Origin: Teichococcus aerophilus
Lineage (GTDB): Bacteria; Pseudomonadota; Alphaproteobacteria; Acetobacterales; Acetobacteraceae
Assembly (NCBI RefSeq): GCF_014490485.1
Contig: NZ_JACTVA010000025.1
Span: 1 to 64,000 of the forward strand
Reading direction: 5' to 3'
Length of the DNA stretch: 64,000 nt
Below are positions 58,736 to 64,000 of this stretch, one piece after another. The stretch's first letter is position 1; each line of letters opens with the position of its first letter. Under the pieces are notes generated by a model. The model made no database searches, was not told the DNA's origin, and saw only the letters and a program-made list of their open reading frames with translations. Both the position numbers and the translations under genes were made by a program.

Positions 58736-59782
58736 CTAGCGTGGCATGGAAACCAGCATGGAGGCCACCCTGGCACCCAGCTCGGCCGGGGTGCCGACCG
58801 CCAGTGCCAGCCCGGCGGCGATGACGGCGCCGGGCATGCCGGCGACGACGCAGCTGGCGGGCGCCTGGGCCAGGATGGGCATCTGCCGTGCCGCCATGGC
58901 GGCGGCACCCTCCGCTCCATCCCGCCCCATGCCGCTGAGCACCACGCCGACCGCGCCGGTCGCCACCGCGGCGGCGGAGCGGAACAGCGCGTCCACCGAG
59001 GGGTGCATGGTGGTGCCGGTTTCCAGCAGCCGCAGCGCCAGCCCGCTGGCGCGGCGTACCAGGACGCCGTCCCACCCGCCCGGCAGCACCGCCACCAGGC
59101 CGGGTGGCAGCGCCATGCCATCGGTGGCCACGGCGGCCCGGCGGCCCAGCCGGCGCCCCAGCGCCTCGGCCAGGGAAGGTGCCAGGCCGACTGGCATGTG
59201 CTGCGCTACCACACAGGGGATGGGCAGCGCCCCGCAGGCCTCCAGGAAGGCACCGACCGCGTCCGGCCCGCCGGTGGAGGCGCCGACCACCAGCAACTGC
59301 GGCGGGGCAAAGGTGGTCAGGGTGGGCGGGGCGGCCACCGGGCCCGCCGAGGGGGGCGGGCCACGCTCGGCGGCCCAGCGACGCAGCAAGGGCCGCAACG
59401 CGCGGTCCAGCCGGGCGAGGTCGGCGCCGCCGAGGTCGGAATCCTTCCAGAGATAATCCACCGCGCCATGGTCCAGCGCCGCGAGGGCGTCGGCGGAGCC
59501 ATCCCGCGTATGGGCGCTGACCATCACCACGGCGGGCGGGGCGGGCAGGCGCATGATGCGGCGCGTGGCTTCCAGCCCGTCCAGGCGCGGCATGGCGAGG
59601 TCCATCACCACCAAATCCGGCCGCAGGCGGGTGGCGGCCTCGATGGCGGCGATCCCGTCATTCGCTTCCCCCACCACGCGCAGATCGCCCTCGGCCTCGA
59701 TGATTTGCCGCAGGGCCAGGCGCATGAAGCTGCTGTCGTCGACGACGAGGACGGTGGGCAGCGCGCCGGCTTCCGGCGTCAT
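58736..59782 (-). CDS. cheB: Protein-glutamate methylesterase CheB
   Basis: A 348-residue CheB. The receiver domain (VLVVDDSSFMR, phospho-acceptor D61 in LVVMDLAMPRLDG, MVSAHT) is joined by a Pro-rich linker to the methylesterase, whose catalytic Ser is in VVGASTGGPDAV, His in CVVAQHMPVGLA and Asp in LSGMGRDGAEG. It removes methyl groups from chemoreceptors; the matching methyltransferase CheR is not in the window. It overlaps the CheW-like gene by four bases. Confidence 0.93.
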   Translation of the reverse strand: MTPEAGALPTVLVVDDSSFMRLALRQIIEAEGDLRVVGEANDGIAAIEAATRLRPDLVVMDLAMPRLDGLEATRRIMRLPAPPAVVMVSAHTRDGSADALAALDHGAVDYLWKDSDLGGADLARLDRALRPLLRRWAAERGPPPSAGPVAAPPTLTTFAPPQLLVVGASTGGPDAVGAFLEACGALPIPCVVAQHMPVGLAPSLAEALGRRLGRRAAVATDGMALPPGLVAVLPGGWDGVLVRRASGLALRLLETGTTMHPSVDALFRSAAAVATGAVGVVLSGMGRDGAEGAAAMAARQMPILAQAPASCVVAGMPGAVIAAGLALAVGTPAELGARVASMLVSMPR

Positions 59783-60921
59783 GCCGGCGTCACGGAGGGG
59801 GCGGCCAGCGCCCAGGGCCGGCACAGCGGCAGCAGGGCGCCGTCGCTGGCCACCAGCGCGGCGACCAGGGGGTCGTCCTCCAGCAGGGTGACCGCATCGT
59901 CCGGCAGGGTGCGGAGGCCGAGCACCTCGGCGACGGCCAGGGCCACCGGCCGGCCACCGGCTAGTCGCAGCAACGGTGGTGCCTGTGGCAGTGGCACGGG
60001 GCCGAGTGCGCGGGCGGCATCGGCCACCGGCAATACGGCGCCGCGATGGGCGCAGGCGCCGATCCAACCAGCAGACTGCGCGCCCCATGGCAGGGGCAGC
60101 GGCGCCTGCGGCGGCATCACGGCATCCACGGCCTCGGATGGCAGGAAGAAGCTGACGCCGCCGGCGCGGCAGAGCAGCAGGGAGCGGCTGGGCCGGGGCG
60201 AGACCTGCTCCACCGGGCGCAGGCGTGGCGCCAGGGCCAGCAGGCGGCGGCCTTCCGGCGTTTCCAGGCGCGGCAGGAAGGCGGGCCCGGTCTCGCCCGG
60301 CGCTACGGCGGTACAGGGGATGCCGAGTTGCCGCCCGGCATGCCGCAGCACCGCGACATGGCCATCCGCCTCGACGTGCTGGGACGCGGGAGTGCTGAAG
60401 CACCAGCCGGCGTCCAGCAGCAGCAACGGGCCATCCACCGTGTCCGCATAGCCCGCCGCGCCGGACGGGCGGCCCGGCACGGGCGAGCGGTGCGGTGGCC
60501 AGGGGCGGATGCCGGCGAGCGCGTGGAGGGACAGGTGCAGCGACGCCCCATCGAAGCGCAGCGCAGCCTGCACCGGCGGCTTCGGTGCGGTGCTCGTGGG
60601 CTCGGTGGCTGGTGGGGCCGGCAAGGGAGGGGCAGGGTGTGCCGGCGGCGTGGCGGGCAGGGCCAGCAGCTTGGCATCGGCTGGCGCCGGGGCAAAGCCG
60701 GTGCCGCCGATCAGCCCGGCCTCCAGCCGCACCCAGGCGGCCGGCGTGGCCTCCGCCGACCAGACCGGCAGCAACTGGCTGTCCTGCACCGCGAGGCCCA
60801 GCAGGCCGGGCGGCGCGCCCGGCAGCGGGCGGACCCGCGCGGGCGCGGGCACGGGCCGGCCACCCGGGGGGAGGCGGAAGACCTCCCCGGCGATGACCAA
60901 CCCGTCCTCCGGTGCCGTCAT
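59779..60921 (-). CDS. Divergent CheW-like scaffold protein
   Basis: A 380-residue protein in the position expected for cheW. It seems to contain two or three weak CheW-like beta-barrel repeats: GEVFRLPPGGRPVPAPARVRPLPGAPPGLLGLA near the start, a middle repeat (LLLLDAGWCFSTPASQHVEADG...), and a third repeat (RAGGVSFFLPSEAVDAVMPPQ; GACAHRGAVLPVADAARALG). A Pro/Ala linker (about 90-115) separates the first two. Canonical CheW is about 160 residues. It would couple the MCP to CheA; the identification relies mainly on context and weak repeat similarity. Confidence 0.7.
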   Translation of the reverse strand: MTAPEDGLVIAGEVFRLPPGGRPVPAPARVRPLPGAPPGLLGLAVQDSQLLPVWSAEATPAAWVRLEAGLIGGTGFAPAPADAKLLALPATPPAHPAPPLPAPPATEPTSTAPKPPVQAALRFDGASLHLSLHALAGIRPWPPHRSPVPGRPSGAAGYADTVDGPLLLLDAGWCFSTPASQHVEADGHVAVLRHAGRQLGIPCTAVAPGETGPAFLPRLETPEGRRLLALAPRLRPVEQVSPRPSRSLLLCRAGGVSFFLPSEAVDAVMPPQAPLPLPWGAQSAGWIGACAHRGAVLPVADAARALGPVPLPQAPPLLRLAGGRPVALAVAEVLGLRTLPDDAVTLLEDDPLVAALVASDGALLPLCRPWALAAPSVTPA

Positions 60922-60933
60922 GCGGACCGGGCC

Positions 60934-61263
60934 TCAGCCGAAGGAGGCGATGGCCTCGCCGCGCGTGCCGAAGACCGGGATGATCTGCAGGAAGCCGCCG
61001 ATCTCGAACACCTCGTGCACCGCAGGCTGCAGGCCGCAGGCGGCGAAACGCTGGCCGCCGGCGCGGGCCGCCTTGGCCGCCTTCAGCAGCACGCGCAGCC
61101 CGGCGCTGCTGACGAAGCGGACGCCGGAGAGATCCAGCACCAGGCCCTTGCCGGCCACCATGGCGAGCAGCCCGGGCTCCACGGCCGGCACCGTCGCGGT
61201 GTCCAGCCGGCCTTCGAGCGCGGCCAGGTTGACCCCTTCGACGCCGGAATCGATCACCTTCAT
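60934..61263 (-). CDS. STAS-domain anti-anti-sigma factor (SpoIIAA/RsbV-like)
   Basis: A 109-residue single STAS domain: EGRLDTATVPAVEPGL, then LVLDLSGVRFVSSAGLRVLL, in which S53 is the conserved phosphorylatable Ser, and FAACGLQPAVHEVFEIGGF. In partner switching it is phosphorylated by an RsbW-type kinase (encoded at 61491-61907) and dephosphorylated by an RsbU-type PP2C phosphatase (54087-55250). All three are in this operon. Twelve bases separate it from the CheW-like gene. A 227-bp gap upstream may hold an internal promoter. Confidence 0.92.
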   Translation of the reverse strand: MKVIDSGVEGVNLAALEGRLDTATVPAVEPGLLAMVAGKGLVLDLSGVRFVSSAGLRVLLKAAKAARAGGQRFAACGLQPAVHEVFEIGGFLQIIPVFGTRGEAIASFG

Positions 61264-61490
61264 TGCGCGTGTGTCCCTGCTGGCTGAAGCGTGGTGACCC
61301 GTGGCGGCCGCGCCGCCGGATACGGACCATGCGTTGGAGCGACGGTGTAGAGCATCACGGCCAATGGCTGAAGCCATCGTGGCCGGAGGACGGTGCATCG
61401 GAGAGGCGTCCGTCACGGATCAGGCTTTGCGCGCATACATCCACGGCGCACGCGCCTGCCGGCCTGTCGATCACGCCCGTCACGCGCGCC
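61264..61490. other. Gap inside the chemosensory operon
   Basis: This 227-bp stretch lies between the RsbW-like and STAS genes. I see no ORF with family similarity, no repeat copy and no clear terminator. It is the only sizeable gap in the eight-gene cluster and may hold an internal promoter. Confidence 0.4.
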
Positions 61491-61907
61491 TTAGTCCTGG
61501 CCAATCGTCAGGCCGAGGCGATTGCGCCCTGCAAGCCGCGTGTGGCGCACGTCGCTGGCCAAAGTGCGGACGAAATGCAGGCCAAGGCCGCCCACCGCGC
61601 GATCCTCCAGCGCGGCGCCAAGTGATGGTGGGGCGATGCTCAGCGGGTCGAAATCCGGGCCGTCATCCTCCAGCGTCAGATGCAGCACGGCGCCCTCCTG
61701 CCGCAGCGCCAGGGTCATGACGCGGGCGCCCGCCGGGGCCCCATGCTCGGCGATGTTGGCCGCCAGTTCCTCGCAGACCAGCATCAGGCGGCTGGCGAGG
61801 GCGGGGGGGAGGCCAGCGGCTTCGGCGAACGCTTCCAGACGGTCCAGCATCTCGCCGATGCCCGCGGCGGTGGCCGGCAGGCTGAGGTCAAGCGCCGGGG
61901 CGGGCAT
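61491..61907 (-). CDS. RsbW/SpoIIAB-like anti-sigma serine kinase
   Basis: A 138-residue GHKL ATPase of the anti-sigma type. N-box: [17 protein letters not shown]1: [13 protein letters not shown]2: [12 protein letters not shown]. Such kinases bind either a sigma factor or a STAS antagonist and phosphorylate the antagonist on Ser. No sigma factor gene is in the window, so the final target is unknown. Its ATG overlaps the end of the MCP gene by 20 bases. Confidence 0.9.
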   Translation of the reverse strand: MPAPALDLSLPATAAGIGEMLDRLEAFAEAAGLPPALASRLMLVCEELAANIAEHGAPAGARVMTLALRQEGAVLHLTLEDDGPDFDPLSIAPPSLGAALEDRAVGGLGLHFVRTLASDVRHTRLAGRNRLGLTIGQD

Positions 61908-63546
61908 CGTCGTCCTCGCGGTACTCCGCGGCGACGTCCTCCACCGCGCCCCGCGTCTCGGCGGCGAGGCGGGAGAGGTCGATCATGGTCACGGTGATCT
62001 CGCCGGCCGCGGTGGCGTTGGACTGGCCGATGCGCGTCAGCACCTCCACCCGCCCGGCGATGGTGGAGACGGTGGCCTGCTGCTCCTCCATGGCGATGGC
62101 GGTGGCACCGGACAGGCGGGCGCTCTCATCCATCAACCGTTGCAGCTCGTCCATCGCGGTGCCGACATCTCCGGCGCTCTGCCCGCCTTCCCGCGCCCGG
62201 GCGCCGGCCTGGACGACGACGTCGGAGATTTCCTGCGCCAGGGCCTCGGTATTCACCGCGAGCGCCCGCACTTCCTCGGCCACCACGGCCAGGCCCCGGC
62301 CATGCTCGCCGGCGCGGGCGGCCTCGATGGCGGCGTTGATGGCCAGGATGTTGGTCTGCGTCGCCACCTTGGCGATGGTGGTGGCGATGCGGGTGACGCG
62401 GGTGGTGTCTTCGCCCACCGCTTCCACCACGTCCAGCAGCGTGCCAATCTTGCGCAGGCTCTCGGCCAGCAGATTGCGCGCGGCCTCGGTCTGGTCGTGC
62501 GAGCCCTGGGTGATACGGCTGACCTCGCGGATGGCATCGCTGGTATGGCCGAGGGCCTCGGCCACTTCGCGTAGCTCCGCCAGCTGGGTGGCGGCGCCCT
62601 CGGAGATCTGGCCGATGGCGTCCGAGGCCTGGTGGGTGGCGACGGCAGTGCGGCGGGCGCCGGCCAGCGCCTGCTCGCTCAGACGGCGGGTGGTCAGCAG
62701 GTTCTCCCGGAACACCAGCACGGTACGGGCCATGTCCCCCACCTGGTCGCGCCGCGCGGTGCCAGGCACGGCGGCGTCCACCTGGCCATGCGCCAGCCGC
62801 TCCATCGCCTGCGCCAGGGTGCCGAGCGGGCGGGCGGTCAGTCGCACCAGCACCAGCCAGGTGAGCGCCAGCCCCAGCAGGCCGACGGTCAGGCCAGCGA
62901 TGTTCATCCAGCGGCCCTGCGCGGTCAGCGCGTGGGCGATCTCCAGGTTGCGGTCCGATTCCGCCTGGATGCTGCGGCGGGCTTCCCGCACCAAGCTGTT
63001 GAAGGTTACCGCCCGGGTGCGCCAGATGTCGTTCAGCGCGGTCAGCTGGTCCCGCTGGTCGTTGGCGAAGGCCTGCTGCATCTCCTGCCCCAGTGCCGGC
63101 ATCCGCTGCATCATGTCCCGCGTGGTGGAGACGAGGATGGGGTCCAGCCGGGCGCCGATGCGTTCCAGCAACTGGTCGTGGTAGCCGACCATCAGTTCCA
63201 CATGGCGGGGCACGCGGCGCGCGGCGACGGCGGGGCGCAGATCGCCCAGGATGACGCTGGTCAGCAGCCCGCCATAGGAGAACAGGCTGGTGGCGAAGTC
63301 ATCGACCGATTCGGTCTGGCCGCGCTGGCGGATGCCAAGCTCCTCGATCACGCGTTCCTGCCGCAGGTCGATCAGCGCCGAGCCGCCGGAGAGCACGCCG
63401 AGCACCAGTAGCATCAGCAGCACGATGCCGGCCGCGCGGGTGCCGATGCGGCCCGTCCAGGTGCCGAGGCGGCCACGGCGCAGGCCCGCCGCCATGGTTG
63501 CCGCCACGCCGGCGGTGCTGGACTGGTCCGGAACCTCTCTGGGCAC
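61888..63546 (-). CDS. Methyl-accepting chemotaxis protein
   Basis: A 552-residue membrane receptor. After a cytoplasmic lead of about 38 residues, helix 1 ([18 protein letters not shown]) starts a periplasmic helical sensor of about 155 residues (four-helix-bundle type), then helix 2 ([19 protein letters not shown]), HAMP ([19 protein letters not shown]) and the signalling domain with the conserved tip [32 protein letters not shown]. No C-terminal CheR-binding pentapeptide is seen. The start is a GTG at 63546 (GGAAGG about 11 bases upstream); an ATG at 63495 is possible. It is the first gene of the operon and should control CheA. Confidence 0.9.
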   Translation of the reverse strand: MPREVPDQSSTAGVAATMAAGLRRGRLGTWTGRIGTRAAGIVLLMLLVLGVLSGGSALIDLRQERVIEELGIRQRGQTESVDDFATSLFSYGGLLTSVILGDLRPAVAARRVPRHVELMVGYHDQLLERIGARLDPILVSTTRDMMQRMPALGQEMQQAFANDQRDQLTALNDIWRTRAVTFNSLVREARRSIQAESDRNLEIAHALTAQGRWMNIAGLTVGLLGLALTWLVLVRLTARPLGTLAQAMERLAHGQVDAAVPGTARRDQVGDMARTVLVFRENLLTTRRLSEQALAGARRTAVATHQASDAIGQISEGAATQLAELREVAEALGHTSDAIREVSRITQGSHDQTEAARNLLAESLRKIGTLLDVVEAVGEDTTRVTRIATTIAKVATQTNILAINAAIEAARAGEHGRGLAVVAEEVRALAVNTEALAQEISDVVVQAGARAREGGQSAGDVGTAMDELQRLMDESARLSGATAIAMEEQQATVSTIAGRVEVLTRIGQSNATAAGEITVTMIDLSRLAAETRGAVEDVAAEYREDDDARPGA

Positions 63547-63698
63547 GAGTTGGGATCGCCTTCCGCCGTGGCGGGCAAGCTAGACCGTTCCGGACCCGTT
63601 CGCCAAGCCTGGGATGCGGCACGGGCGCCACGCCGCCGATACCGGCGAAGCCCATGCTGTTCTGTGTGAGGAGCCGCTCGGCCTCGCCGGGGCTGGCC

Positions 63699-64000
63699 TC
63701 AGAACACGCAGGTATCGTCCGGCAGCCAGCTGGCCTGGAGCTGCTGCCCAGGGTGCAGCGGCGGCATGTCCGCCCGCTGGGTGCGCTTGGCGACGATGGT
63801 CTGGCCGCCGGCCGCCAGCGTCAGCACGCACCGCGTGGCCTCGCCCATGAACACCACCTCCTGCACCGTCGCATCCAGCGCGTTGGGCGCGGGGGCGGGT
63901 ATGCCGGACGGTGACAGCATGATCTTCTCCGGCCGAACCATGCACACCTTGTCCGCCGGGTTGCCGCTGGCGGCGTGCAGCACCGTGCCCTGCAGATGGG
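63699..64000 (-). CDS. C-terminal part of a PotA/FbpC-type ABC ATPase (TOBE domain), gene continues outside window
   Basis: About 100 residues ending the protein: LQGTVLHAASGNPADKVCMVRPEKIMLSP, then a TOBE_2-type beta barrel (ATVQEVVFMGEATRCVLTL ... GQQLQASWLPDDTCVF). The VRPEKI motif is typical of spermidine/putrescine and ferric-ion ABC ATPases. The catalytic domain lies beyond base 64000. It is separated from the MCP gene by about 150 bp in which I see no feature. Confidence 0.8.
   Translation of the reverse strand, partial: HLQGTVLHAASGNPADKVCMVRPEKIMLSPSGIPAPAPNALDATVQEVVFMGEATRCVLTLAAGGQTIVAKRTQRADMPPLHPGQQLQASWLPDDTCVF

Noticed and set aside
57323-60451. A 1042-codon open frame on the plus strand, and similar long frames at 17313-19322, 46664-49432 and 55566-57230
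   Set aside because: They lie antisense to genes with complete family motifs (cheA, cheB, peptide ABC ATPase, mvaAB). Long stop-free antisense frames are expected in very GC-rich DNA, and their translations are low-complexity with no recognisable domain.

Overview
The window is very GC-rich bacterial chromosome with densely packed operons, many ATGA start/stop overlaps, frequent GTG/TTG starts, and a gene set heavy in ABC-type solute uptake, amino-acid/peptide/carbamoyl catabolism, Mo-hydroxylases and chemosensory genes. This fits an alphaproteobacterium of the Rhodospirillales/Acetobacteraceae (Roseomonas-like) type. The assignment is inferred from protein character; no rRNA or marker gene is present. 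I see no tRNA, rRNA, CRISPR array, insertion sequence or prophage.

Layout. 1-4429: polar amino-acid ABC transporter plus an FAD/2Fe-2S dehydrogenase pair, with the ATPase gene divergent. 4877-5548: FCD-type GntR regulator. 5728-10287: PaoABC-like molybdenum aldehyde oxidoreductase operon and a divergent TetR gene with a clear operator. 10578-15876: di-haem cytochrome c, TetR + Bcr/CflA drug efflux, thiolase. 16172-24524: peptide ABC importer bracketed by two M20 hydrolases and controlled by a HutC-type regulator. 24822-28536: flavin monooxygenase with two carboxymuconolactone-decarboxylase-fold proteins and a LysR regulator. 28725-40289: orphan solute-binding proteins, an amidohydrolase, and an operon with an N-carbamoyl-amino-acid hydrolase, amino-acid ABC transporter and NodB-family deacetylase. 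40543-45556: pirin, class A beta-lactamase with divergent AmpR, a truncated ORF and a MocR regulator. 45982-49213: HMG-CoA reductase and HMG-CoA lyase (mevalonate breakdown) with a TctC-type binding protein. 49756-53917: biotin/TMAO-reductase-like molybdoenzyme and another binding protein. 54087-63546: an eight-gene chemosensory operon that also carries a complete partner-switching set. 63699-64000: the end of a PotA-like ATPase.

The most striking structure is an unnamed dispersed intergenic repeat (working label CTR), about 210-250 bp (one short copy of 130 bp), present ten times plus one solo end. Its two ends are inverted copies of a hairpin followed by an inward T-tract, so each end reads as an intrinsic terminator for RNA polymerase entering from outside. 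All eight convergent gene junctions in the window carry exactly one full copy, against one of eight divergent junctions and one tandem junction. Seven copies share a related interior with a central dyad, and three have unrelated interiors. The element looks like a modular bidirectional terminator or a MITE-like element domesticated for that role.
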